From the NCBI RefSeq assembly GCF_042684585.1, contig NZ_JBHULS010000001.1, positions 868,001 through 932,000 on the forward strand: a stretch of DNA of 64,000 bases. The letters are read 5' to 3'. How positions within the stretch are numbered: position 1 is the first letter of the stretch; each line of letters begins with the position of its first letter. Of this stretch, positions 1 through 7,180 are shown piece after piece. The stretch comes from Algorimicrobium sediminis. GTDB lineage: Bacteria; Bacteroidota; Bacteroidia; Flavobacteriales; Flavobacteriaceae. Under the pieces are notes generated by a model. It was not told where the DNA came from. It worked only from the letters and a program-made list of their open reading frames with translations, and did no database searches. Both the position numbers and the translations under genes were made by a program.

Positions 1-185
1 ACTTTTTTTATGGGTTTATCGGCAAAGCCAACCATAGTGCCTTTGGCCCTTTGGGAGCTTAATAAATCATTTACAGCCTGAAGATCAGGATTAGTAGCAT
101 TGGCAGAACTGGTCAAAAAATTGGGTGTTAAGCCTAGAAACAAGCCCGCTTTAGTTGTTAGATTTAAAAAGGATTTTCTGTTCAT
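1..185 (-). CDS. Secreted Gfo/Idh/MocA-type protein, N-terminal part only
   Basis: Only the first 61 codons are inside the window; the gene runs off the left edge. The ATG at 185-183 opens a signal peptide (MNRKSFLNLTTKAG, then a hydrophobic stretch and a cut near SSANA). The mature start includes GTMVGFADKPIKKV. Many exported Bacteroidota Gfo/Idh/MocA oxidoreductases of the GH109 type have a similar short lead (a GF-x-x-x-PI-x-KVR stretch) just before the Rossmann glycine motif, which here would lie outside the window. The family call therefore rests on the leader and this short similarity, not on the catalytic domain. It is co-directional with bshA, 140 bp downstream of it. Another exported enzyme with the same leader style remains possible. 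Confidence 0.5.
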   Translation of the reverse strand, partial: MNRKSFLNLTTKAGLFLGLTPNFLTSSANATNPDLQAVNDLLSSQRAKGTMVGFADKPIKK

Positions 186-325
186 ACTAAATTCGCATTT
201 ATTGGAACTACAAGGTATTAAATAAGTTTTATTTTGAATTGTTTATGCCCTTATCAAGCAATTTAAAGGTCGTTTAAAACTACAAAAAAGCTTTCATGCT
301 TGCGATGCTTTTAAGCTACAAAAAC

Positions 326-1474
326 TTAACAATCCTGACATTGTGTGCTGCTTTTGGCTAATGTTTTGGCGTAAATAGCTTCGTATTGTGGCACAATTTT
401 AGAAATATCGAAATTTAAAGCCTGTTCTCTAGCTTGTTTTTTAAACCTATTTAATGTTTCGTCGTCTTTTAAAATGGCTAATGCGTTTGTGCTCATGGCT
501 TCAATATCTCCTACCGGACTTAAAAAACCAGAAATACCGTGAATGTTTACTTCTGGAATACCGCCAGAATTACTAGAAATAACTGGAACACCTGATGCCA
601 TGGCTTCTAAAGCCGCCAAGCCAAAACTTTCGGTTTCAGACGGTAGAATAAATAAATCCGAAAAACATAAAATCCGATCAATTTCATGACTATTACCTAA
701 AAACACCACCTGGTTTTCTATGCCCAGCTTGCTTGCCCATTTTTCGGCTACTTCTTTCTCGGGGCCTTCACCAACCATCATTAATTTAGCAGGAATTTGT
801 TTTTGAATGGCGTAGAAAATTTTCACAACATCGGCAATGCGTTTTACAGGCCTGAAATTACTTATATGTGTAATAATGCGCTCGTTATCCTTGGCCATCA
901 TAGCGCGCTGGCAATCGGTAAAATGATTGGTATGTTTACTTATATCGATAAAGTTTGTAACTACCTCGATGTCTTTTTTAATACCAAAAAGACGTAGGGT
1001 ATCTTGTTTTAAGCTTTTTGAAACGGATGTTACTGCATCCGATTCGTTAATGCTAAATGTAACAGCCGATTTGTAAAACGGGTGACTCCCAACCAAGGTA
1101 ATATCGGTGCCATGCAAGGTCGTAACAATGGGAATATGAATGTGTTCCACCTCCAACATTTTTTTTGCCATATAAGCCGCGTAGGCATGTGGAATGGCAT
1201 AATGAACATGCAGTAATTCTATTTTATGCAATTTTACCATGTCCACTAATTTGCTGGACAGGGCCAACTCGTAGGGCTGATAATGAAATAAAGGATACTC
1301 CGGTACGGTAACTTCATGAAAATGCACATTACTACCAAGTAAATCTAGCCTTACAGGTTGTTTATACGTAATAAAATGTACTTCATGCCCGCGTTTTGAT
1401 AACTCGATACCCAGTTCTGTTGCCACAACGCCACTACCCCCAAAGGTAGGGTAACATACAATGCCTATTTTCAT
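326..1474 (-). CDS. bshA: N-acetyl-alpha-D-glucosaminyl L-malate synthase BshA
   Basis: GT4-family glycosyltransferase of 382 residues, the usual length for BshA. It makes GlcNAc-malate from UDP-GlcNAc and L-malate, the first step of bacillithiol synthesis, in the cytoplasm. The N-terminus carries the BshA signature (MKIGIVCYPTFGGSGVVATE) with the glycine-rich loop that holds the sugar nucleotide. Near residues 275-300 the GT4 donor-site pattern ETESFGLAALEAMASGVPVI supplies the E-x7-E acid pair. The start is the ATG at 1474, with no rival upstream. It follows the GH3/beta-lactamase fusion gene with a gap of 77 bp in the same direction, so the two may be co-transcribed. The bshB and bshC genes are not in this window. 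Confidence 0.95.
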   Translation of the reverse strand: MKIGIVCYPTFGGSGVVATELGIELSKRGHEVHFITYKQPVRLDLLGSNVHFHEVTVPEYPLFHYQPYELALSSKLVDMVKLHKIELLHVHYAIPHAYAAYMAKKMLEVEHIHIPIVTTLHGTDITLVGSHPFYKSAVTFSINESDAVTSVSKSLKQDTLRLFGIKKDIEVVTNFIDISKHTNHFTDCQRAMMAKDNERIITHISNFRPVKRIADVVKIFYAIQKQIPAKLMMVGEGPEKEVAEKWASKLGIENQVVFLGNSHEIDRILCFSDLFILPSETESFGLAALEAMASGVPVISSNSGGIPEVNIHGISGFLSPVGDIEAMSTNALAILKDDETLNRFKKQAREQALNFDISKIVPQYEAIYAKTLAKSSTQCQDC

Positions 1475-1551
1475 TTTTCTTATTTTTAATTACAATTATC
1501 AACCGGTTATCAGGCTTATTTGTGTTCTGTTTTATTCCCAATTAAGCAGTA

Positions 1552-4467
1552 CTATTTGTCGGTAATAGCCTCGTAAATGAGTTGTTGAATATCGGTTCGT
1601 ATATTTTCTTTTAACAGCTTATTCGACTCGGAGTTTGGGTAGGTTCGGTTAGCTAAAAACACATACACAATTTCTTCCTCTGGATCTGCCCAAGCGTAGG
1701 TTCCTGTAAATCCAGAGTGACCAAAACTGGACATCGATACACAACCACAAGTGGGTCCAGACTCGGACAACTGTGGCTTATCGAATCCAACGCCACGCCT
1801 TACGTCCTGTTCGCAATAAAAACAAGTGTTAAACTTATCTAGGGTTTCTGGTTTAAAATAGCGTTTACCACCATAAAATCCTTTTTGTAAATATGTTTGC
1901 ATAATTTTTGCTACATCGTTAGCATTGCTAAACACTCCTGCATGCCCACCAACACCACCTTGCATGGCAGCACCCATATCGTGCACATAACCTTGAATTT
2001 TTTGATATCTGAAATACCTATCCTCTTCAGATGGCACGATGTTTTTGTCGCTAAACTTTTTATTTGGATTGTAGGTGGTGTAATTGGCTCCCAACGATTC
2101 GTAAAAATGGGTTTGTACCAATTCATCCAGTCCCTTTTGGTAATGCCTTTCTAGATAGGTTTTTAGTATGTAGTAAGGCATATCGCTATACCTGTAACGC
2201 AGGGTTTTTAACAGGTCGCTTTCTTTAATAATTTTTTGCATACTATCCGCGTAGTCCGCACGCATATATATTTCATTAGCCACTTTAATTGTAAACTTGC
2301 CACCAAATTGTTTTTGGTAATATTTTGGGTTTGGCTGCTTCAAATCGGTTAAAGTTTCCAAATAAAAAGGAATCCATGGTTTTAATCGGGCATAATGCGA
2401 TAACATTTCTTTTACCGTTATGTGCTTTTTGTTAGAATTAGCATATTCCGGTAACAGTTTGGCTAATTTTGTATCCAAACTAACTACGCCTTGTTCCTCC
2501 AGCTCCATTAGCAATGGTAATGTTGCAATAATTTTTGTTAAAGACGCTACATCATATAAATCGTTAAATTTTACGGGCTCCAACTCTTGATATGTATGAT
2601 AGCCAAAATTTTTATTGTAAACTACTTTTCCTTTACGAGCTACCAATATTTGCATACCGGGGGTCATTTTTTCGTTTACAGCTCGTTGTGCAAGTGCATC
2701 AATTTTATTTAATTTAGCGGTGCTCATACCCACACGTTCTGGAGTTGCATACCCCAAACGCGACAAACTTGTAAAGCTTTTGCCATGCCCAGCCTCATAG
2801 CCATTACCCACAGATACGGGCAAGCCACCTTGGGCTTGAATGGCACCAAAAATAACTTGTGCCGAAGCATCTTGAGCCAAAGGACTATTTTGATAACTAA
2901 CCACGACACCTTCCATATTTTCAAAAGTTTTTACATCCAGTAAGGCATACGGGCGTACAAAAATATCTAAAATTACAGTATTGGTACGGGCTATTTCATA
3001 AAGCCAAACCAATTCTTCGTCGGTAAAATCGGCAGATTTCCAGGGGTTGTCATTGGACCTATGAAAGCCGATAATTACGGTGTTGTACGCTTTTAATTTT
3101 TCGATAACTTCATCCAGCGTATTCCCGGTAATTTGATGTACTTTGGCATACTTTTGAAGTCCTTTTAAAAACGGACTACCGTCGTCGTCACCTAATTTTA
3201 CATAGGCTATTTTTTTATTTTCTAGCTGCCTAATGGGTAAAATAGCCCCTTCATTTTTCACAACTGTTATGGCATTTTCTATCAGTTTTTCATAAAGCGC
3301 ATTGTCTATAGGTCTGTTTAAATCTTCTAACAAGTTTTCGGTTTCTATGGACTTAAATGACTGTAAGCCCACCTTATACTTTGCTTTTAAAATCTTTTTT
3401 ACCGAATGGGCCAAGCGCTGCTCCGAAACAATACCCTCGGTATACGCTTCTTTTATTTTTGCTGTAGCTTTAGGCACATCTTCTGATATTAACAAAATAT
3501 CGTTACCTGCTAAAAACGCAGCCAAATCAATATCGCCGGGAGCACTAAAATTGGCCACACCTTTCATATTTAAGGCATCGGTAAAAACAAGTCCTTTAAA
3601 ACCCAGTTGCTCCTGCAAAATATCGGTAACAATAGTTTTTGATAACGAAGAAGGCAAACCCATTTCTGGTTCTAAAGCGGGCACGTTTAAATGTGCCACC
3701 ATAACGCTGGAAACGCCTTCTTTTATGAGGTATTTATAAGGATATATTTCAATAGAGTCTATGCGTTTTTTACTAAAATCGATTGTTGGTAAAACCTTAT
3801 GTGAGTCTGAATCTGTATCGCCATGACCTGGAAAGTGTTTAGCACTGGACAAAATTCCGGCTCGGTGCATCCCTTTCATAAATGCAGTGGCTTTTTTAGT
3901 AACATTTTCGCGGTTTTCGCCAAAGGACCGGTTTCCAATAATGGGATTTTTTGGATTGGTATTAATATCTACATCTGGTGCAAAATTGAAATGCACCCCT
4001 AATCGCTTGCAATGTTCGCCAATATGATAGCCAACCTGCTCCACCAAATTATTGTCTGCAATGGCACCTAAAGTCATATTCCATGGAAAGGCGTAAGTAG
4101 AATCTAAACGCATACTTAAACCCCATTCTGCGTCCATACCAATTAATAAAGGTACTTTTGCTGCCGCCTGTAAGTGGTTATTAAATACTGCCTGACTAAC
4201 AGGGTCGCCTTTTGAAAAAATAATGCCGCCCACATGGTGGTTTGCTACCATTTCTGTAATACTACTTTCATGCGGCTCTCCTTTGTTAGAAAATGCCTGA
4301 ACCATAAATAGCTGTCCAATTTTTTCGTCCAAGGACATGCCGTTATAAATACTGTCTACCCATTTTTGTTGCGCTTCGAAATCTGAAGTCGCAAGTGGGC
4401 TGCTTATTTGAGCCTGCACAAAATTGAAACAAGAGATAAAGTAAACGAAAAAAAACAGTACGCGCAT
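1552..4467 (-). CDS. Beta-N-acetylglucosaminidase (GH3) fused to a serine beta-lactamase-like domain
   Basis: Exported two-domain protein of 971 residues. A signal peptide ends near residue 20 (FNFVQAQ). Residues about 35-380 form a GH3 NagZ-like domain: the motif KHFPGHGDTDSDSH at 210-223 carries the Asp/His acid-base pair typical of NagZ, and FTDALNMKGV near 295 holds the nucleophile Asp. A GH3 C-terminal sandwich follows to about 590. Residues about 610-965 form a class C beta-lactamase or penicillin-binding-like domain with SLTK (SxxK) near 641, YSD in the YxN position near 760 and HSG near 917 in place of KTG. NagZ removes GlcNAc from muropeptides. The fusion is a known Bacteroidota arrangement and suggests periplasmic cell-wall turnover, with the second domain perhaps acting on the peptide. 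The substrate of the serine hydrolase part is not shown. Confidence 0.9.
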   Translation of the reverse strand: MRVLFFFVYFISCFNFVQAQISSPLATSDFEAQQKWVDSIYNGMSLDEKIGQLFMVQAFSNKGEPHESSITEMVANHHVGGIIFSKGDPVSQAVFNNHLQAAAKVPLLIGMDAEWGLSMRLDSTYAFPWNMTLGAIADNNLVEQVGYHIGEHCKRLGVHFNFAPDVDINTNPKNPIIGNRSFGENRENVTKKATAFMKGMHRAGILSSAKHFPGHGDTDSDSHKVLPTIDFSKKRIDSIEIYPYKYLIKEGVSSVMVAHLNVPALEPEMGLPSSLSKTIVTDILQEQLGFKGLVFTDALNMKGVANFSAPGDIDLAAFLAGNDILLISEDVPKATAKIKEAYTEGIVSEQRLAHSVKKILKAKYKVGLQSFKSIETENLLEDLNRPIDNALYEKLIENAITVVKNEGAILPIRQLENKKIAYVKLGDDDGSPFLKGLQKYAKVHQITGNTLDEVIEKLKAYNTVIIGFHRSNDNPWKSADFTDEELVWLYEIARTNTVILDIFVRPYALLDVKTFENMEGVVVSYQNSPLAQDASAQVIFGAIQAQGGLPVSVGNGYEAGHGKSFTSLSRLGYATPERVGMSTAKLNKIDALAQRAVNEKMTPGMQILVARKGKVVYNKNFGYHTYQELEPVKFNDLYDVASLTKIIATLPLLMELEEQGVVSLDTKLAKLLPEYANSNKKHITVKEMLSHYARLKPWIPFYLETLTDLKQPNPKYYQKQFGGKFTIKVANEIYMRADYADSMQKIIKESDLLKTLRYRYSDMPYYILKTYLERHYQKGLDELVQTHFYESLGANYTTYNPNKKFSDKNIVPSEEDRYFRYQKIQGYVHDMGAAMQGGVGGHAGVFSNANDVAKIMQTYLQKGFYGGKRYFKPETLDKFNTCFYCEQDVRRGVGFDKPQLSESGPTCGCVSMSSFGHSGFTGTYAWADPEEEIVYVFLANRTYPNSESNKLLKENIRTDIQQLIYEAITDK

Positions 4468-4644
4468 GTGTTGTGTGTTGTAATTAAAGGTGGCTAATAA
4501 GGCTTGCCAAATTAGCTATTTTTAAGTTAAGAAGCATAAAATTTAAGATAGTTTTATAAGGAATTATAAAGAATCAAATTCAGCCGCTTTACATAGGTTT
4601 CATATTATTAAACTAAAAATACGGGCGCTTTAATGGTGAACTAA

Positions 4645-4681
4645 AAAAAGGCATATACTCCAACGAAGCATATGCCTTTTT
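4645..4681 (-). terminator. Intrinsic terminator after the 4700-5185 gene
   Basis: A 12-bp perfect inverted repeat (4645-4656 with 4670-4681, arm AAAAAGGCATAT) with a 13-nt loop lies 19 bp past the stop codon of the minus-strand gene. Read on the minus strand the stem ends in a run of T, as a Rho-independent terminator should. It probably closes the long envelope/redox operon that starts at the amidase gene. Confidence 0.75.
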
Positions 4682-4699
4682 ATTACCATTTTGCAACCA

Positions 4700-5185
4700 T
4701 TATTTAATAAATCGTGCATGCCAACTTTCGCTGGCAGGGACTTCCCAAAATTCGTTGAATTCGGCAATATTATGTACTAAATTATTAAACACAATTGTAT
4801 TTTTAGATACCGCACGATCTTTAGCCATTTGTTTAAAATCGGTCAAAGATTTATACGCAACAAAATCGCCTTGTTTATAGGATACATTCATTTTATCCAT
4901 TAAATCCACATCGTATGCGTTTTCTAATTCTTGTATAAAATTAACAGAAGCATCAATGGAGCAACCTGTAGCCTTATTAACATTTTGGTTTAACGCCAGT
5001 ACAATAAACCGTTTATATTTTATGGTATAGCCAGCTTGTAAATCGCTACCATGCGCGGTCCAGTTTCCAATAAAGGTGTCCAGTCTTTCTTTTATTTCAG
5101 CTAGCTCCTCATCGGTAAATGTTCTGTTTGCTTGATAAATCCAAACGCGAGAATCTTCTGGTAATGTATTAAAATCTACTAACAT
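4700..5185 (-). CDS. Conserved Bacteroidota protein often named 'ABC transporter ATPase'
   Basis: A 161-residue soluble protein (MLVDFNTLPEDSRVWIYQAN...). Proteins like this are conserved in Bacteroidota and are commonly labelled ABC transporter ATPase. The sequence shows no Walker A (GxxGxGKS/T), no LSGGQ and no Walker B, and at 161 residues it is too short for a nucleotide-binding domain, so that name is not supported. There is no signal peptide or membrane segment. It is the last gene of the minus-strand cluster, and its ATG lies inside the end of a 44-residue ORF (5169-5303), a 17-bp overlap that suggests translational coupling. Its function is unknown. Confidence 0.85.
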   Translation of the reverse strand: MLVDFNTLPEDSRVWIYQANRTFTDEELAEIKERLDTFIGNWTAHGSDLQAGYTIKYKRFIVLALNQNVNKATGCSIDASVNFIQELENAYDVDLMDKMNVSYKQGDFVAYKSLTDFKQMAKDRAVSKNTIVFNNLVHNIAEFNEFWEVPASESWHARFIK

Positions 5186-5303
5186 TTTTAATTTTTTTAA
5201 AGTTACTGAAAACTATTATTATGCCTATAATGGTGCCGAAACCAAAGAAATAGAACAAAAATTGGAATATATTAAACGAAGTTTCTTCAGAAGCGGTTTT
5301 CAT
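5169..5303 (-). CDS. Small single-helix membrane protein (44 residues)
   Basis: A short frame from the ATG at 5303 to TAA at 5171-5169. The product has a short acidic head (MKTASEETS), one long hydrophobic helix (residues about 10-33, rich in Phe, Ile and Gly) and a basic tail (NFKKIKNVSRF). It starts 7 bp after the stop of the 64-residue membrane protein gene and overlaps the next gene by 17 bp, as expected for a coupled operon member. No family is recognised. It differs from its three neighbours, which have two helices. It could be a chance frame, but its spacing, start and charge pattern favour a real gene. Confidence 0.55.
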   Translation of the reverse strand: MKTASEETSFNIFQFLFYFFGFGTIIGIIIVFSNFKKIKNVSRF

Positions 5304-5309
5304 AGGTGG

Positions 5310-5504
5310 TTACCTTTTAGCTACCTTATTCTTTGAAGCAATAGCTATAAAAACCCCCATAACTAGGGCTTGAAAAACATACAACTCTGTTTGCAGGTCG
5401 TTTCCTTGAAAATAGTCCCAAGCTAATAGCGCCAAACCGTTAATAGCACCTGCAAAAATGCCATATAAGGAGCGCTTTTTCCAAGAATTTTTATTTATTT
5501 CCAT
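5310..5504 (-). CDS. Small two-helix membrane protein, DY(Y/F) family copy 3
   Basis: A 64-residue protein with a basic N-terminus (KNSWKKRS), helix 1 at about 13-29, the loop WDYFQGND, helix 2 at about 42-57 and a basic tail (SKNKVAKR). It shares layout and key residues with the two genes just upstream: an Asp-Tyr-aromatic triplet right after helix 1, a Phe a few residues before or in helix 2, and a Lys/Arg tail. The three look like tandem paralogues. The N- and C-termini are probably cytoplasmic by the positive-inside rule. Its ATG at 5504 follows the previous stop by 11 bp. No function is known. Confidence 0.75.
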   Translation of the reverse strand: MEINKNSWKKRSLYGIFAGAINGLALLAWDYFQGNDLQTELYVFQALVMGVFIAIASKNKVAKR

Positions 5505-5515
5505 GATTACCTAAT

Positions 5516-5698
5516 TTATTTTTTTCTTCTTCGGAATAACACGTAGTCGAAAACCAATAAACCACCGGCAAAAAATATAAATTGAAATACGTACTTCTCT
5601 ATGCCGCCTATACTATTGGTATAATAATCGTGAGCAAGCACAAAGCCCATAAAGGCAATAGCTGCGATAATTGCTGATATAATGTGAAATTTTGTCAC
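5516..5698 (-). CDS. Small two-helix membrane protein, DY(Y/F) family copy 2
   Basis: A 60-residue protein that begins with GTG at 5698, overlapping the TAG stop of the previous gene by one base (TAGTG), a sign of translational coupling. Helix 1 (about 5-21), the loop AHDYYTNSIGG, helix 2 (about 36-52) and the tail FRRRKK match the pattern of the genes on either side. Overall identity with them is low, so the kinship rests on the topology, the DYY triplet and tandem order. Without a family hit the role is unknown; a small subunit of a membrane electron-transfer complex is one option given the iron-sulfur genes upstream. Confidence 0.7.
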   Translation of the reverse strand: MTKFHIISAIIAAIAFMGFVLAHDYYTNSIGGIEKYVFQFIFFAGGLLVFDYVLFRRRKK

Positions 5699-5910
5699 TA
5701 TTTACCGCGTTTTTTTTCTTCTTTTTTAACTTTCCTGTACGCCATATAACCATTAAACAAACCAAATAATACAAAATGTGCTGCAAATTTTATAATTGAA
5801 AACGGCCGTCCCATATAATAATCGAACGTTGCCATAACAAGGGCAAACATAACGCCAGAAATAAGGCCTAATTTGATATAGGATTTATTTTTTTCTATAA
5901 ACTGCTTCAT
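5698..5910 (-). CDS. Small two-helix membrane protein, DY(Y/F) family copy 1
   Basis: A 70-residue protein from the ATG at 5910, only 2 bp after the stop of the CCG iron-sulfur gene, so the two are co-transcribed. It has a Lys-rich head (MKQFIEKNKSYIK), helix 1 (about 13-28), the loop FDYYMGRPFS, helix 2 (about 38-55) and a strongly basic tail (YRKVKKEEKKRGK). It is the first and longest of three tandem paralogue-like genes. The arginine and lysine tail is expected to face the cytoplasm. No function is known. Confidence 0.75.
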   Translation of the reverse strand: MKQFIEKNKSYIKLGLISGVMFALVMATFDYYMGRPFSIIKFAAHFVLFGLFNGYMAYRKVKKEEKKRGK

Positions 5911-5912
5911 GC

Positions 5913-6704
5913 TTATAAATCGTCTGCATTAGCAATAAGTTCGGCAACATCCATAACTTCAATGCGTCCTTCTTGGTCTTTAGCTTTCACACCATCCGTC
6001 ATCATGGTGTTACAAAAAGGACAACCAGCCGCAATTATTTCGGGTTTGGTTTCTATAGCTTGTTCGGTGCGTTCTACATTAATTTCTTTGTTTCCTTTTT
6101 CGGCATCCTTAAACATTTGCGCACCTCCGGCACCACAGCATAAGCCCCTGCTTTTGCAGCTTTTCATTTCAACCAGCTCGGCGTCCAGTTTTCGAATTAA
6201 ATCTCTTGGTGCCTCGTATACATTGTTTGCGCGACCTAAAAAACATGGGTCGTGAAACGTAATGCGCTTACCTTTAAATTTACCTCCCTCAATGGTTAAA
6301 CGCCCAGCCTCTAAAAGCGATTTTAAAAATTGAGTGTGGTGCATTACCTCGTATTTTCCACCTAATTCCGGATACTCATTTTTCATGGTATTGAAACAAT
6401 GTGGGCATGTGGTAACAATTTTTGTTATTTCGTAAGCATTTAAGACTTCAATATTGGTTACGGCTTGCATTTGAAATAAAAATTCGTTGCCACTTCGTTT
6501 TGCCGGGTCGCCCGTGCACCCTTCTTCGGTACCTAACACGGCAAAATCTACATTTGCTTTATTTAGTAGGCGTACAAAAGCTTTTGTAATTTTTTTTGCT
6601 CTATCATCAAAACTGCCAGCACATCCAACCCAAAATAATACTTCAGGTTGTTTGCCTTCTGCCATATATTCTGCCATGGTTGGCACTTTAAGTTGTTCGC
6701 TCAT
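5913..6704 (-). CDS. CCG-domain (Fe-S)-binding protein, HdrB/GlpC/LutA type
   Basis: A 263-residue cytoplasmic protein with two cysteine-rich CCG units. The first has WVGCAGSF near residue 28, EEGCTGDP near 62 and TTCPHCFNTM near 100. The second has FHDPCFLGR near 151, GLCCGAGGAQMF near 188 and AGCPFCNTMM near 228. In heterodisulfide reductase HdrB such domains hold a non-cubane [4Fe-4S] cluster; in GlpC and LutA they pass electrons toward quinone. The partner is probably the membrane 4Fe-4S protein at 7181-8497, which has the HdrE/HdrC-like parts that this protein lacks. Its ATG at 6704 is unambiguous. The electron donor and final acceptor cannot be told from the sequence. Confidence 0.85.
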   Translation of the reverse strand: MSEQLKVPTMAEYMAEGKQPEVLFWVGCAGSFDDRAKKITKAFVRLLNKANVDFAVLGTEEGCTGDPAKRSGNEFLFQMQAVTNIEVLNAYEITKIVTTCPHCFNTMKNEYPELGGKYEVMHHTQFLKSLLEAGRLTIEGGKFKGKRITFHDPCFLGRANNVYEAPRDLIRKLDAELVEMKSCKSRGLCCGAGGAQMFKDAEKGNKEINVERTEQAIETKPEIIAAGCPFCNTMMTDGVKAKDQEGRIEVMDVAELIANADDL

Positions 6705-6802
6705 AGTTTTTTACTCGTATATGTTAGCGCATTTTGTAGTGCGCCAACGGGATTTGTTTGTTATATGTTTAGCACCACTTGTTATGGTGGTGTTTTTTAA
6801 TT

Positions 6803-7108
6803 TTACGGATTTGGCGGTTCCAAAATCTCCGCGTCCTTTAAGGATTTAAAATCTTCTTTATCTATTCTTATTATAATAGCTAATCTTTTCTTTCCGTTTT
6901 TTAAAACATTTTCTGGATCGTAACGCTCATCATAGGACCGCCTTAATGCGGCATAACCTATTTCGGTAGTTTGGGTATCCGAACAATAATCGCAAAAAAC
7001 TTTAAGCAATTTAATATCGGTTGCCTCGGTATTTTTGTAAGTAATTTGTGTGTAAACCTTAATTTGTAAGGAATCCGTGGCGTAACCTTGCGCCTGTACG
7101 GTACCCAT
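6803..7108 (-). CDS. Small secreted protein of unknown function between two Fe-S genes
   Basis: A 101-residue product from the ATG at 7108 (MGTVQAQGYATDSLQIK...), with a lone CDYC pair near residue 40. The ATG product would begin only a few residues before an apparent signal-peptide cleavage site (VQAQ). The same frame stays open upstream to the stop of the preceding gene and encodes INKQARAYGIIFGILLILQG, a complete signal-peptide n- and h-region. The true start is thus probably a non-ATG codon, either ATT at 7168 or ACG at 7180, giving about 121-125 residues. The mature part is a mixed charged domain with no family I recognise. Its place between two iron-sulfur genes suggests a periplasmic accessory, but this is inference. 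Confidence 0.65.
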   Translation of the reverse strand: MGTVQAQGYATDSLQIKVYTQITYKNTEATDIKLLKVFCDYCSDTQTTEIGYAALRRSYDERYDPENVLKNGKKRLAIIIRIDKEDFKSLKDAEILEPPNP

Positions 7109-7180
7109 ACCCTGTAAAATTAACAGAATACCAAAAATAATACCATATGCCCGTGCCTGCTTGTTAATAGCTAGTTGCGT

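Noticed and set aside
1490..1515. The palindrome AACCGGTT between bshA and the GH3 fusion gene, as an operator
   Set aside because: Eight bases in symmetry are likely by chance, and no second copy was noticed in the window.
3302..3739. A 145-codon plus-strand frame inside the GH3 fusion gene
   Set aside because: It lies wholly inside a well-supported gene on the other strand and has no recognisable domain.
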